Positions 51,438 to 61,323 of a stretch of DNA of 64,000 nt are shown piece by piece. Below the pieces are notes generated by a model. That model saw only the letters and a list, made by a program, of their open reading frames with translations. It did no database searches and was not told the origin of the DNA. This DNA is from Pleomorphomonas sp. T1.2MG-36 (lineage in GTDB: Bacteria > Pseudomonadota > Alphaproteobacteria > Rhizobiales > Pleomorphomonadaceae). The stretch's first letter is position 1. Each line of letters opens with the position of its first letter. The stretch spans positions 558,001 to 622,000 of the forward strand of contig NZ_CATNLY010000023.1 in assembly GCF_950100655.1 (NCBI RefSeq), given 5' to 3'. The translations under genes were made by a program, and so were the position numbers.

Positions 51438-52301
51438 TCAGTCGCGCAGAAGCTCGTTGATCGAGGTCTTAGAGCGCGTCTTGGCGTCGACCTTCTTGAC
51501 GATGACGGCGCAATAGGTCGACGGACCCCAATCCTGGCCGGGCATCGGCTTGCCGGGGATCGAGCCGGAGACGACCACCGAATAGGGCGGCACCTTGCCC
51601 ATATGAACTTCGCCGGTGGCGCGGTCGATGATCTTGGTCGACTTGCCGATGAAGACGCCCATGGAGATGACCGACCCTTCACCGACGACGACGCCCTCGA
51701 CCACTTCGGACCGGGCGCCAATGAAGCAATCGTCCTCGATGATGGTGGGGCCGGCCTGCATCGGCTCCAGCACGCCGCCGATGCCGACGCCACCCGACAG
51801 GTGGACGTTCTTGCCGATCTGGGCGCAGGAGCCGACAGTGACCCAGGTGTCGACCATGGTGGCCGTGTCGACATAGGCGCCGAGGTTGACGAAAGAGGGC
51901 ATCAACACCGCGCCCGGGGCAATGTAGGCCGAGCGACGGACGATGGCGCCGGGCACGGCGCGGAAGCCAGCGGCCTCATAGGCGGCGGCGTCCATGCCTT
52001 CGAACTTGGAGGGCACCTTGTCCCACCAGGCGGCGCCACCGGGGGCACCGGGGATCAGCGCCGTCGGCGTCAGGCGGAAGGACAGCAGCACCGCCTTCTT
52101 GAGCCACTGGTTGACCACCCATTCGCCGCCGATCTTCTCGGCGACGCGCGCCTTGCCGCCATCGAGCAGGTCCAGCGCCGCTTCGACGGCGTCACGCACC
52201 TTGCCTTTGGTCTCCTGCGAGACGGAGGCGCGAGCCTCCCAGGCGGCGTCGAGGGTGGCGGCGAGGTCGGCATAGGCGGCCGTGGCGGCAGTCTCGGTCA
52301 T
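51438..52301 (-). CDS. dapD: 2,3,4,5-tetrahydropyridine-2,6-dicarboxylate N-succinyltransferase
   Basis: A 287-residue enzyme of the diaminopimelate pathway, adding succinyl from succinyl-CoA. It has an N-terminal helical domain and a left-handed beta-helix of hexapeptide repeats (about 110-240), including [21 protein letters not shown] and [18 protein letters not shown], then the CoA-binding [14 protein letters not shown] near 245. The ATG at 52301 follows GGAG. It is the gene before dapE, and the two share the pathway. Confidence 0.96.
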   Translation of the reverse strand: MTETAATAAYADLAATLDAAWEARASVSQETKGKVRDAVEAALDLLDGGKARVAEKIGGEWVVNQWLKKAVLLSFRLTPTALIPGAPGGAAWWDKVPSKFEGMDAAAYEAAGFRAVPGAIVRRSAYIAPGAVLMPSFVNLGAYVDTATMVDTWVTVGSCAQIGKNVHLSGGVGIGGVLEPMQAGPTIIEDDCFIGARSEVVEGVVVGEGSVISMGVFIGKSTKIIDRATGEVHMGKVPPYSVVVSGSIPGKPMPGQDWGPSTYCAVIVKKVDAKTRSKTSINELLRD

Positions 52302-52613
52302 GATGATCTCCGAATGGGCCATGCGGGATTGGCATCGGCTTCGTGCTTTAGGGGTTTTGCCCGGCACACGCAACAAAAGCGGCGACCGCCAGAGCAGCTA
52401 GCCGCATGCCCCTCGCCAACCGGCGCGGCGATGGCGCGACATGTCCAAGGTCAGCCGAAGCGGAGGAAACCAACCCCGATTCAAGGCCTTATCGCTGCCA
52501 CTAGAGATCGGAAGGGCTCCAAGGGACAGCTCCGGCCTTCACAAAGCCGGTCCGTCGGCGAAAAGCCGACGGATGCATAGGTACTATCACGCACCTTTGC
52601 AGACACCCGCCGA
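52302..52613. other. Noncoding gap between dapD and the DEAD-box gene
   Basis: No gene is credible here. It must hold the dapD promoter and the end of the helicase transcript. Two neighbouring hairpins stand out: CCGGC/GCCGG at 52532-52550 and the perfect 8-bp CCGTCGGC/GCCGACGG at 52552-52572. Neither is followed by a T run. Confidence 0.5.
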
Positions 52614-54422
52614 TCAGCCGGCCTTTCGGACTTTCTTCTTGCCCTTGAAAGGCACCTTGCCGTCGCGCGGGTCCTTATGCGGCGGCTTATCGTCGCGCGG
52701 CGCGTCCCTGTATGACGGCTTGCCATCACGCGGCGGCTTCGCCTTGCTCTTGGGGCGGTCATCCTCGCGACGGGGCTTGTCCTTGCGGGGACCGGCGGGC
52801 GATGCCGCCGGCGGACCATCGGCACGCGTGATGCGGACATTCTCGTCATTGCCGGCGGCGGCAAGCCGCTCCATGGCGGAAACGCCGCCTGGCGCCACTT
52901 CGGCGAAGGTCTCGCCGTCAGCGAGGCGGATGGCGCCAAAGTCGCGCCCCTTGAGACCGGATTGGCGGCACAGGAAGGCCAGTACGCGCTTCACCTCGGC
53001 GCCATCGCGGCGGCCGACCGACAGGCGGAACCAGGCCGAGCCGGTGAAGTCCACCGTTTCCCGAACCTTCGGGTACTCCGGCGTATCGGTGCGGCGCGGC
53101 TTGCGCTCCACCGGATCGCTGATTTCCTCGGGCGCAGGAAGCCGCGTACGAGCGAGGCGGATGAAGGCTGCGGCCAGCTCCTCCGCCGTCCGCCCCTCGG
53201 CGAGGCGGGTTGCGAAGGCCAGCTCGTCTTCGCCTATCTCCTCGGTCAGCACGGGATCGGCGAGCAGGCGATCTTCGTCCAGCTTGTGGATCGTCTCGGC
53301 CGACGGCGCCGCCTCGGAGAAGAGTTCGATGCCGGCTCCGGCGAGCAGGCTTTCCGCCCGACGCCGACGCGTTGACGGAACGAGCAACACGGAGACGCCC
53401 TTGCGACCGGCACGGCCGGTGCGGCCGGAGCGATGCAGCAGCACCTCGCTGTCGTGCGGCAGGTCAGCGTGGATGACGAGGCCGAGATCGGGAACGTCGA
53501 GGCCGCGCGCCGCCACATCGGTGGCGACGCAAACGCGGGCACGTCCGTCGCGAAGTGCCGACAGCGCCTCGTTGCGTTCGCCCTGCCCCATTTCGCCAGA
53601 GAGTGCCACCACCGAGAAGCCGCGTTCAAGCAACGCGCCGGTGAGGCGTTTCACACCCTCGCGGGTGCCGCAGAAGACGATGGACGTCGTCGCATCGTGG
53701 AACCGCAGAAGGTTGACCACCGCCTTCTCGATCTCGTGCGGGAAGACGCGGACGGCATGATAGTCGATGTCGGCGTGGACCTCGCCATCTTCGGCGACAT
53801 CGACGCGGGTCGCGTCCTTGCGCATGAAGTCGCGGGCAAGGCGGACGATGTCGGCCGGCAGCGTCGCCGAGAACAGCAGCGTCTGCCGATCGGCGGGGGC
53901 GGCCCCCAGCAGCTTCTCAAGATCTTCCCGAAAGCCGAGATCGAGCATCTCGTCGGCCTCGTCGAGCACCACGGCAACGGCTTCGGTCAGGTCGAGGTTG
54001 CCCCGATCGAGATGATCGCAGAGGCGGCCGGGCGTGCCGACGACGATATGCGCGCCCTGCGCCAGCTGCCGCTGTTCGCGGCGCGGATCCATGCCACCGA
54101 CGCAGGAAACGAGACGGGCGCCGGTCTCGCCGTAGAGCCAGGCAAGTTCGCGCGCCACCTGCAGCGCCAGTTCGCGCGTGGGGGCGACGACGAGAGCGAG
54201 CGGCTTACCGGCGGCTGCGAAAACCTCGGCCGGGCCGAGAAGGCGCTCGGCGAGCGCCATGCCGAAGGCGACGGTCTTGCCCGAACCGGTCCGGGCGGAC
54301 ACCAGCATGTCGGCGCCGGCGAGTTCGGGCGCGGCGACTGCCGACTGGACGGCGGTGGGATCGGCATAGCCACGGGCGGCGAGCGCCCGCGCCAAAGCGG
54401 GATGGGCTTGAGAAAAAGACAT
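52614..54422 (-). CDS. DEAD-box ATP-dependent RNA helicase with DbpA-type RNA-binding domain
   Basis: A 602-residue RNA helicase. Motifs in order are Q-motif region (ALAARGYADPTAVQ), I ARTGSGKT near residue 43, Ia APTRELA, II VLDEADEML near 152, III SATLP near 185, and VI HRSGRTGRAGR near 330. A DbpA-like RNA-binding domain lies at about 455-530 (SAWFRLSVGRRDGAEVKRVLA), and the tail (530-602) is rich in Lys, Arg, Asp and Pro with DGK repeats. It may act in ribosome assembly or cold adaptation. The ATG at 54422 has AGGA upstream. Confidence 0.92.
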   Translation of the reverse strand: MSFSQAHPALARALAARGYADPTAVQSAVAAPELAGADMLVSARTGSGKTVAFGMALAERLLGPAEVFAAAGKPLALVVAPTRELALQVARELAWLYGETGARLVSCVGGMDPRREQRQLAQGAHIVVGTPGRLCDHLDRGNLDLTEAVAVVLDEADEMLDLGFREDLEKLLGAAPADRQTLLFSATLPADIVRLARDFMRKDATRVDVAEDGEVHADIDYHAVRVFPHEIEKAVVNLLRFHDATTSIVFCGTREGVKRLTGALLERGFSVVALSGEMGQGERNEALSALRDGRARVCVATDVAARGLDVPDLGLVIHADLPHDSEVLLHRSGRTGRAGRKGVSVLLVPSTRRRRAESLLAGAGIELFSEAAPSAETIHKLDEDRLLADPVLTEEIGEDELAFATRLAEGRTAEELAAAFIRLARTRLPAPEEISDPVERKPRRTDTPEYPKVRETVDFTGSAWFRLSVGRRDGAEVKRVLAFLCRQSGLKGRDFGAIRLADGETFAEVAPGGVSAMERLAAAGNDENVRITRADGPPAASPAGPRKDKPRREDDRPKSKAKPPRDGKPSYRDAPRDDKPPHKDPRDGKVPFKGKKKVRKAG

Positions 54423-54537
54423 CGGGTTCCTGGGAGGAGCGCGCGAGCAGCGGCGGAGGCCGGCACAGCGCGGAAAAACGAAACTCTCTCATACAGACGA
54501 AGGCGCGTTTCCGCCACCCCTGTCGATGCATGGCTCG

Positions 54538-55234
54538 TCAGCCGGAAAGTGCGTCGGCGACACGGGAGAGGAAGCCGGGCAGGTCACTGATAACGAAATC
54601 GGCGCCCGGCGAGGCCGGCTGCGGCGTCTTCCGCCCGGTCACCAGCACCGTGCGCATACCGAGGGCTCGCGGCACGACGAGATTTCGCGGCGCGTCCTCG
54701 AACATGACGGCGGCCAACGGCTCGATGGAAAACCGCTCGATGAAGGCGGCATAGGTCGCCTCGGCCGGCTTCGGCAGATAATCGGCGTCGGCGATGTCGA
54801 ACACGCCGTCGAAGCGGTCGGCGATGGCAAGACAGGCAAGCGTCTCACCGACGTGGGCATGGGTGCCGGAGGTCAGGATGAACTTGCGCCCCGGCAGGCG
54901 GGACAACGCTTCTGCCAGTCCCGCATCCGGAGCAAGCGCCGAACGGTCGACGGTGTGGACATCGGCAAGGAAATCCTGGGGATCGACGCCATGCTCCTCC
55001 ATCAATCCGCGCAGAGTGGTTCCGTAGCGGGCAGCGTAGGTTCTCTGAAGGGGCGGCGGCCTCCTCGGCGGGAATGCCCGTCACCCGTGCCGTGTAGGCA
55101 CGGATGCGTTCCATCACGGCGGTGAAGACGCCGCTCTCCGGCGGATAGAGCGTGTCGTCGAGATCGAAGATCCAATCCCGAACACCGGCAAACACCGAGA
55201 GGTCGCTGCCGGCGGGCGATATGTCGACCGTCAT
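54538..55234 (-). pseudogene. HAD-family pyrimidine 5'-nucleotidase, interrupted by a +1 frameshift
   Basis: Two overlapping minus-strand frames together make one HAD hydrolase of the pyrimidine 5'-nucleotidase type. The first frame starts at the ATG at 55234 and has the catalytic motif WIFDLDDTLYPP and VTGIPAEEAAA; the second continues with LMEEHGVDPQDF, KFILTSGTHAH, PKPA and FEDAPRNL. The frame changes in the run of four Gs at 55050-55053 (CCCC on the coding strand): deleting one base restores GIPAEEAAALQRTYAARYG. Everything else is intact, so a recent mutation or a sequencing error is equally possible. Its start overlaps the argB stop by one base. Confidence 0.88.
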
Positions 55235-56139
55235 CAGCGGCGGATCAGCGTGCCGGCGCCGGTCTCGGTGAAGATCTCAAGAAGAACGGCGTGCGCCGTC
55301 TTGCCATTGACGATCACCGCCGCGTCGACGCCGCGCTTCAGCGCGTCGAAGCAGGTTTCCACCTTGGGGATCATGCCGCCGGAAATGGTGCCGTCGGCGA
55401 CCAGCGCCTGCGCTTCGGCGCGCGTCAGTTGCTTGAGAAGCTGGCCGTTGCGGTCGAGCACGCCCGGAACGTCGGTCAGGAACAGAAGGCGGGCCGCATG
55501 CAACGCGCCGGCGATGGCGCCGGCGAAGGTGTCGGCATTGACGTTGTAGGTCTCGCCGTCGATGCCCGGCGCCACGGGCGCCACCACCGGGATCAGGTCT
55601 TCCTTGGCGACCATGTCGAGCACGGCAGGATTCACCACCTTGGGCTCGCCGACAAAGCCAAGATCGATCACCTTCTCCATCTCGCTGTCGGGATCGCGCA
55701 TGGTGCGCGTCGCCTTCTCGACGGTGACGAGATTGCCGTCCTTGCCGCAGAGGCCGATGGCCCTGCCGCCCTCGGCGTTCAGCGCCGAAACGATCTGCTT
55801 GTTGATGGAGCCGGCCAGCACCATCTCGACGATTTCCATGGTGGCGCGGTCGGTGACGCGCAGACCGTTCTTGAATTCGCTCTTGATGCCGAGCTTGTCG
55901 AGCATGGAGCCGATCTGCGGGCCACCACCGTGGACCACGATCGGCTTCATGCCGGATTGCTTCAGGAGCACGATGTCGCGGGCAAAAGCGCGGGCGAGAT
56001 CGGGGTCGCCCATGGCATGGCCGCCGTATTTGACCACGATCGTCTTGTCGTCGTAGCGCTGCATGTAGGGCAGCGCTTCCGAGATAATGCGGGCACGCGA
56101 CAGCATCGCTTCGGTGGATTCGGGCGTGGAAGATGTCAT
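55234..56139 (-). CDS. argB: Acetylglutamate kinase
   Basis: A 301-residue amino-acid kinase phosphorylating N-acetylglutamate in arginine synthesis. It has [11 protein letters not shown] near residue 35, the acetylglutamate-binding [13 protein letters not shown] near 68, RVTD near 93, [15 protein letters not shown] near 195 and [15 protein letters not shown] near 242 (ATP site). Length and motifs are those of the long, N-terminally extended form, which is often arginine-sensitive. The ATG at 56139 fits the family. It stands between engB and the HAD gene. Confidence 0.96.
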   Translation of the reverse strand: MTSSTPESTEAMLSRARIISEALPYMQRYDDKTIVVKYGGHAMGDPDLARAFARDIVLLKQSGMKPIVVHGGGPQIGSMLDKLGIKSEFKNGLRVTDRATMEIVEMVLAGSINKQIVSALNAEGGRAIGLCGKDGNLVTVEKATRTMRDPDSEMEKVIDLGFVGEPKVVNPAVLDMVAKEDLIPVVAPVAPGIDGETYNVNADTFAGAIAGALHAARLLFLTDVPGVLDRNGQLLKQLTRAEAQALVADGTISGGMIPKVETCFDALKRGVDAAVIVNGKTAHAVLLEIFTETGAGTLIRR

Positions 56140-56245
56140 GGCGGCCTCGCGTCGGTTGGATCGAGAACGCCTATAGCCGATCGAGGGGCAAGGCTCAACG
56201 GAGGAAGCGCAGGCGGCACGGCCCAAGCCGCCTCCGAGCCACCGC

Positions 56246-56896
56246 TCACGCGCCGGCGAGTAGCCTGGAAATCGCGGCCTTGAGATCGTCGATGCCCGCG
56301 CCCTTCTCGCTTGAGGTGGCCAGCACCTCGGGAAAGGCAGCGGGACGCTTGCGAATGCGCTCGGCGGTGTCGGCAATCACCTTGTCGATGCCACCCGGCT
56401 TCAGCTTGTCGGCCTTGGTCAGCACGACCTGGTAGGAGACGGCCGCCTTGTCGAGCAGCGTCAGCACCTCTTCGTCGTTCTTCTTGAGACCATGGCGGGC
56501 ATCGATCAGCACGTAGACGCGACGGAGATTGGGACGGCCGCGCAGATAGTTTCGGATCAGCGCGTTCCAGACGTCGACCTTCTCCTTCGGCGCCTCGGCA
56601 TAGCCGTAACCGGGCATGTCGACCAGCAGGATGCCGGCTTCGACCTCCGGCCGGAACAGGTTGAGCTCCTGCGTACGGCCGGGCGTATTGGAGGTGCGGG
56701 CGAGCCCCTGCTGACCGGTCAGCGCATTGATGAGGCTGGACTTGCCGACGTTGGAGCGCCCGGCGAAGGCCACCTCGATGGTGCCGGCGATCGGCGGCAG
56801 GTCATCCGTGTTTGCCATGCCTCGGACAAAAGTCCAGGGCCGGGCGAACAGAAGGCGCGTCGCTTCGGGATCGATCGCAGTGCGGGTCTCGTCCAT
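56246..56896 (-). CDS. engB: Ribosome biogenesis GTP-binding protein YsxC/EngB
   Basis: A 216-residue GTPase needed for large-subunit assembly. G1 is [10 protein letters not shown] near residue 46, G2 TSNTPGRTQ near 69, G3 VDMPGYG near 93, G4 LTKADKL near 160 and G5 SSEKG near 195. It lies between yidC (upstream) and argB (downstream) in the usual rhizobial order. The ATG at 56896 has AGGA nine bases upstream. Confidence 0.95.
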   Translation of the reverse strand: MDETRTAIDPEATRLLFARPWTFVRGMANTDDLPPIAGTIEVAFAGRSNVGKSSLINALTGQQGLARTSNTPGRTQELNLFRPEVEAGILLVDMPGYGYAEAPKEKVDVWNALIRNYLRGRPNLRRVYVLIDARHGLKKNDEEVLTLLDKAAVSYQVVLTKADKLKPGGIDKVIADTAERIRKRPAAFPEVLATSSEKGAGIDDLKAAISRLLAGA

Positions 56897-56949
56897 CGTG
56901 GAAGTTCCTGGGCTGACGGCGGCGGGCGGCCTCGCCCTTATAACGGAAA

Positions 56950-56975
56950 CGGACCGGCCTGTTGTAGCCGGTCCG
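56950..56975 (-). terminator. Terminator after yidC
   Basis: A perfect 9-bp stem (56950-56958 with 56967-56975) and an 8-nt loop. Read on the minus strand it is followed by TTTCCGTTATAA. It lies 28 bp after the yidC stop and would separate the rpmH-rnpA-yidC operon from engB. Confidence 0.65.
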
Positions 56976-57002
56976 CGTATTTCACGAGCCTTGGCGGCAG
57001 TT

Positions 57003-58814
57003 TCAGCCGGCCTTTGGCTTTTTGGCGAACGTGCTTTTCAGGTTGTCGAACAGCTCGATCTTGACGCCGTGCTTCTTCATGATCAGCGACTGCTGCAAGA
57101 TCGACAGCGAGTTGTTCCACGACCAGTAGATGACGAGACCGGCCGGGAAAGACGCCATCATGAACGTGAAGACGATCGGCATCCAGGTGAACAGCATCGC
57201 CTGCGTCGGATCCGGGGGCGCCGGGTTGAGCTTCATCTGGACGAACATCGTGATGCCCATGATGATCGGCCAGATGCCGAGCATGAGCATGTGCGGCGGC
57301 GTCCAGGGGATCAGCCCGAACAGATTGAAGATCGTCGTCGGGTCCGAAGCCGACAGATCGTGGATCCAGCCGAAGAAGGGCGCGTGACGCATTTCGATGG
57401 TCACGTAGAGCACCTTGTAGAGCGAGAAGAACACCGGGATCTGCACGACGATCGGCAGGCAGCCGGCCAGCGGGTTGATCTTCTCCCGCTTGTAGAGCTC
57501 CATGGTCTCCTGCTGCTGCTTGACCTTGTCGTCCGGATACTTGGCCTTGATGTCGGCCATGGCCGGCTGCAGCATCTTCATCTTGCTCATCGACGCATAG
57601 GACTTGTTGGCGAGCGGGAAGAAGATAGCCTTGACGATCAGGGTCACCAGCAGGATGGCAATGCCGAAGTTGCCGACCAGATTGTAAAGCCAATCGATCA
57701 GCAGGAACATCGGCTTGGTGATCCAGTAGAACCAGCCCCAGTCGATCATGCGGTCGAACTTGACGATGCCGAGCTCACGCTCGTAGGCATCGACGCGAGC
57801 CACCGTCTTGGCGCCGGCGAACAGGCGCGTCTCGGTGACGGCAGACCCGCCGGCGGGGACCTCAAGCGGATCGCGGAGATAGTTGGCCTGATAGGTGTCG
57901 ATGCTGCCGGCGAGTGCCCACGAGAAGCGCGGCTGGAACGAGACTCCGCCCTCGGGAATGAGCGCCGTCGCCCAATACTTGTCGGTGATGCCGAGCCAGC
58001 CGGACGCGACCTTGGCGGGCTTCACCCCATCGCTATCCTTCAGATCCTTGTAGGAGGTCTCGGTGAGCCCCTCGTCGCCGAACACGCCGAGCAGCCCCTC
58101 GTGGAGAACCCAGGTGCCAGGCACCTGCGGCGTGCCATAGCGGGTGACGAGACCGTAGGGGTAGACGGTGGTGGCGGTACCCGAGGTGTTGGCAACGCCG
58201 TCCTTCACCGTGAACATGGCGTGGGCATCGACCGAGATTTCGCGCGTGAAGACGAGGCCGGACCCGTTGTCCCAGGTCAGCGTGACCGGTGTCGACGGCG
58301 TCAGACGTGCGCCCTGGGGCGCGGTCCAAACCGTGTCGGCGCCCGGCAGCTTCACACCGGCTCCGGCCGGAGCCATGAAGCCGAACTCGGCGTAATAGGC
58401 GTGGTCGGTGCCGAAAGGGTTGAGCAGCTTCACCAGCGGCGAATCGGGTTCGATGGTGTCGCGGTAAAGCTTCAGCGACAGATCATCGATGCGGGCGCCG
58501 GTAAGGCTGATCGAACCAATGAGCTCGGGCGTATCGACCGGCACGCGCGGGCTCTTGGCCAGCGCTTCCTCGCGGGAGACAAAAGCCGCGGTGGTATTGA
58601 GACCAACCGTCGGCGCCGAACCATCGGTCGCGGCACCACCGGCAGCCGCACCGTCAGCCGCCGGGGCGGGGGTCGCGGTGCCCGCCTGCTGCTCGGCCAA
58701 CTGCTGGGCGATCTGGGCCTTTTCGAGCTGCGGCTTGGCAACGAAATACTGCCAGCCGAGCAGCACGGCCAGCGACAGCGCAATGGCCAGGATCATATTG
58801 CGGTTTTCGGTCAT
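57003..58814 (-). CDS. yidC: Membrane protein insertase YidC
   Basis: A 603-residue inner-membrane insertase. It has an N-terminal signal-anchor helix (about 7-24), a proline/alanine-rich linker, a large periplasmic domain (about 60-360), and the conserved core of five helices starting at about 365 ([21 protein letters not shown]). The hydrophilic-groove region includes [20 protein letters not shown] near 455. The start overlaps the rnpA stop (ATGA at 58811-58814), so translation is coupled. Confidence 0.96.
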   Translation of the reverse strand: MTENRNMILAIALSLAVLLGWQYFVAKPQLEKAQIAQQLAEQQAGTATPAPAADGAAAGGAATDGSAPTVGLNTTAAFVSREEALAKSPRVPVDTPELIGSISLTGARIDDLSLKLYRDTIEPDSPLVKLLNPFGTDHAYYAEFGFMAPAGAGVKLPGADTVWTAPQGARLTPSTPVTLTWDNGSGLVFTREISVDAHAMFTVKDGVANTSGTATTVYPYGLVTRYGTPQVPGTWVLHEGLLGVFGDEGLTETSYKDLKDSDGVKPAKVASGWLGITDKYWATALIPEGGVSFQPRFSWALAGSIDTYQANYLRDPLEVPAGGSAVTETRLFAGAKTVARVDAYERELGIVKFDRMIDWGWFYWITKPMFLLIDWLYNLVGNFGIAILLVTLIVKAIFFPLANKSYASMSKMKMLQPAMADIKAKYPDDKVKQQQETMELYKREKINPLAGCLPIVVQIPVFFSLYKVLYVTIEMRHAPFFGWIHDLSASDPTTIFNLFGLIPWTPPHMLMLGIWPIIMGITMFVQMKLNPAPPDPTQAMLFTWMPIVFTFMMASFPAGLVIYWSWNNSLSILQQSLIMKKHGVKIELFDNLKSTFAKKPKAG

Positions 58815-59221
58815 GGACCTTTTTCTTCCTCGCTCGGCGCCGGCTTCAGCGCCTCATTGCCGCCGCGCGGCCTTGTCTTGTCGGAGGCCGCGGCACGAAC
58901 GGCGCCAACGACTTCGGTCACCAGATCGGCAAACGGCATGTCCAGCGCCGGACGGCGGCCGACCAGCACAAAATCGCGTCCGGGGTCGGCGGCCATGGCA
59001 CCGGCGAGCCGTACCGCTTCCTTGAGACGCCGCCGGATGCGGTTGCGCACCACGGCGTTGCCTATCTTCTTGGTCACCGTGAAACCGAAACGGGCGTCCG
59101 CCCCGGCCTCACCTTCCACCCCATCGGCGCGGCGAAGCGATTGCAGCAAAAAGCCGCGCCGGGGTGTTCGGGCACCCCGGGCGACTTTTACGTAGTCTTT
59201 TCGCTTTTTCAGCCGTTTCAT
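58811..59221 (-). CDS. rnpA: Ribonuclease P protein component
   Basis: A 136-residue basic protein that helps RNase P RNA cleave tRNA 5' leaders. It opens with KRLKKRKDYVKVARG and has the RNR motif VVRNRIRRRLKEAVRL near residue 60. The C-terminal part (about 112-136) is a less conserved, charged extension. The ATG at 59221 gives the usual start; it lies 51 bp after rpmH and overlaps yidC by four bases. Confidence 0.94.
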   Translation of the reverse strand: MKRLKKRKDYVKVARGARTPRRGFLLQSLRRADGVEGEAGADARFGFTVTKKIGNAVVRNRIRRRLKEAVRLAGAMAADPGRDFVLVGRRPALDMPFADLVTEVVGAVRAAASDKTRPRGGNEALKPAPSEEEKGP

Positions 59222-59272
59222 GTCAGGCGCCTCGCAAGCCGGGTGGCCGGCGTCCGCCATGAACAAGGCCGA

Positions 59273-59407
59273 TCACGCCGACAGACGCTTGCGCCCCTGG
59301 GCCCGACGGCGGGCAATCACCTTACGACCACCGGCGGTGGCCATGCGCGCACGGAAGCCGTGACGGCGCTTGCGAATGAGCTTCGACGGCTGATAAGTCC
59401 GCTTCAT
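59273..59407 (-). CDS. rpmH: 50S ribosomal protein L34
   Basis: A 44-residue basic ribosomal protein. It opens with [20 protein letters not shown], contains [16 protein letters not shown], and ends KRLSA. It is the usual first gene of the rpmH-rnpA-yidC operon. It is short and easily missed by automatic calls. The ATG at 59407 is clear; the stop TGA is at 59273-59275. Confidence 0.97.
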   Translation of the reverse strand: MKRTYQPSKLIRKRRHGFRARMATAGGRKVIARRRAQGRKRLSA

Positions 59408-59803
59408 GGTCGTTTGCCCGCCCAGCGGGCCCCTCGTTCTGGCGGCTCTCCGGCCTCGTGGCGCTTAGCGCCCCGCCTTCGGACAGCTCTTGTGTCTCAA
59501 CAGGGAAATCGGCCACAGCACATGCGGCCAAGCCGGCCGAAAGACCGGTGGCGCCCTTCCGATCGGAGGGGCTTATACGGGACGGACGGTGGCTCGTCAA
59601 CGCATCAATGCCATGCGAACCGCTGCGAGACCGCCACTTATCCGGCTTTCTTGCCGCTGCTGACAGTTGCCGGCGCGCCGACGCGCCAGGATGAGGGCAA
59701 ATATGGCACCGTGACAGAATTTTACCTTATTTCCGACGCGTGCCTCTTCCAATTTCTGCGCAAAGCGACAGATAGAGAACAGTCTTTTTCGGAATCTCCC
59801 ATA
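59408..59803. other. Noncoding gap between rpmH and a divergent histidine kinase
   Basis: About 396 bp with no credible gene. It must hold the rpmH promoter and that of the kinase. I see no SRP RNA, tRNA or 6S-like element. The stretch near 59704-59780 before the kinase is noticeably AT-richer (for example GAATTTTACCTTATTT), as expected for a promoter. Confidence 0.5.
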
Positions 59804-61249
59804 ATGGCCCAGACTGATAGTTCCGGCGGTACAGCCAAGCCGCATTTCCCGACCAAGCACACCTTCAGTCTGTCGTTCAAACTTCTGATCTTCACGATTC
59901 TCTTCGTGATGTTCGCCGAAGTGCTGCTGTTCGTGCCGGCTGTCGCCAACTTCCAGCGCACCTATATCGAATCGAAGATACGCACCGCCGGCATCGTCGC
60001 TCACACACTGACCACCTATCCCGAGACGGCGCTGCCACGCACCATTCAGGCCGACCTCCTGAACCGGCTGGACGCCTATGCCGTCGCCGTGCGCTCGGAG
60101 GGGATGAAGCAGCTCGTCGCCATGGCCGACGCTCCGCCGACGGTCACTCGCAGCATCGATTTCGACAGCCAGCGGACGCATGGCATCGTCATGGAGGCGA
60201 TGGACACCATGCTGTTCGGCGGCGACCGCACTATTCGCGTCACCGGCGACTACGATGGCGAGGGCGAGGTCGAGGTGGTGTTCTCCGAGACGCACCTCAG
60301 AGACGAGATCCTGCATTTTGCCGGCCGGCTGCTTCTGGTGTCCTTCCTGATTTCAGCCTTCGTCGGCGTGCTGGTCTTCTTCTCGATCCAGTATCTGATG
60401 GTCATCCCGATGCGTCGGCTGGGCAAGTCGATCTACAAGTGGTCGCAGGAGCCGGAAAGCGATGCCTATCTCGTCCGCTACGGCGGGCGCACCGACGAGA
60501 TCGGCCGGGCGGAGTTCGCCGCGGCCACCATGCAGCAGCGCATTCAGGAGCTTTTCAAGCAGCAGAAGCGGCTCGTCGAGCTGGGGCTCGCGGTCTCGAA
60601 GATCAACCACGACCTTCGCAACCTGCTCGCCTCGGCCCAGCTCATCTCCGACCGCCTGACGGCCATTCCTGACCCATCGGTGCAGCGCTTCGCACCAAAG
60701 CTGGTGTCGGCGATCGACCGGGCGATCAACTACTGCCAATCGGTCCTGGCCTATGGCAAGGCACAGGAGGCGCCGCCGGCCCGGCGACTCCTGTCGCTGT
60801 CGAGGCTTTGCACCGATGTCGCGGAGATGACCGGACTCATCCACCACGCCAGCATAGAGTGGGTGAACTCGGTGCCCGACGACCTCGAAGTCGATGCCGA
60901 CTCGGACCAGTTGTTCCGGGTCCTGCTCAACCTCGTCCGCAACGCCTCGCAGGCGCTCGAACAGTGCAAGGACGACGCTCTGGTTCGTCGGCTGACGGTT
61001 TCCGCCGAGCGGGACGGGACCAAGGTGAGCATCCGCGTCTCCGATACCGGCCCCGGCCTGTCCGAGAAGGCGCGCGAGTCGCTGTTCAAGCCCTTCTCTG
61101 GTTCGGTCCGGTCAGGCGGCACAGGGCTCGGTCTTGCCATCGTCGCCGAGCTCGTCAGGGCGCATGGTGGCACGATCTCATGCCTGGATGGCGGCCCCGG
61201 CGCCACCTTCGTCATCGACATTCCCGACCGCCCGGCCCTTGCCGCCTGA
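59804..61249 (+). CDS. Orphan membrane sensor histidine kinase
   Basis: A 481-residue kinase. Helix 1 is at about residues 25-47, helix 2 at about 178-200, with a 130-residue periplasmic domain between and a HAMP-like segment after (IPMRRLGKSIYKWSQEP). The H-box is KINHDLRNLLASAQLISDRL near 268, a variant with Asn before His. The ATPase part has LLNLVRNASQALEQ near 370, VSDTGPGLSEKARESLF and GGTGLGLAIVAEL. No response regulator is adjacent. The ATG at 59804 is the first that begins a sensible N-terminus, with no clear ribosome site. Confidence 0.87.
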   Translation: MAQTDSSGGTAKPHFPTKHTFSLSFKLLIFTILFVMFAEVLLFVPAVANFQRTYIESKIRTAGIVAHTLTTYPETALPRTIQADLLNRLDAYAVAVRSEGMKQLVAMADAPPTVTRSIDFDSQRTHGIVMEAMDTMLFGGDRTIRVTGDYDGEGEVEVVFSETHLRDEILHFAGRLLLVSFLISAFVGVLVFFSIQYLMVIPMRRLGKSIYKWSQEPESDAYLVRYGGRTDEIGRAEFAAATMQQRIQELFKQQKRLVELGLAVSKINHDLRNLLASAQLISDRLTAIPDPSVQRFAPKLVSAIDRAINYCQSVLAYGKAQEAPPARRLLSLSRLCTDVAEMTGLIHHASIEWVNSVPDDLEVDADSDQLFRVLLNLVRNASQALEQCKDDALVRRLTVSAERDGTKVSIRVSDTGPGLSEKARESLFKPFSGSVRSGGTGLGLAIVAELVRAHGGTISCLDGGPGATFVIDIPDRPALAA

Positions 61250-61267
61250 GCGCGGAGTGCACGCAAA

Positions 61268-61303
61268 AGCGGCGACGCTCAGGAAGCGTCGCCGCTGGCA
61301 TTT
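61268..61303. terminator. Bidirectional terminator between the kinase and nagB
   Basis: A perfect 12-bp stem (61268-61279 with 61285-61296) and a 5-nt loop. On the plus strand GGCATTTT follows; on the minus strand TTTGCG follows. It can end both convergent transcripts. Confidence 0.75.
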
Positions 61304-61323
61304 TCCAAATGCGATGAAGCGCC

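Noticed and set aside
59408..59803. N-terminal extension of the orphan kinase towards rpmH
   Set aside because: The upstream part of the open frame is antisense to rpmH and rnpA and has no kinase-like features.
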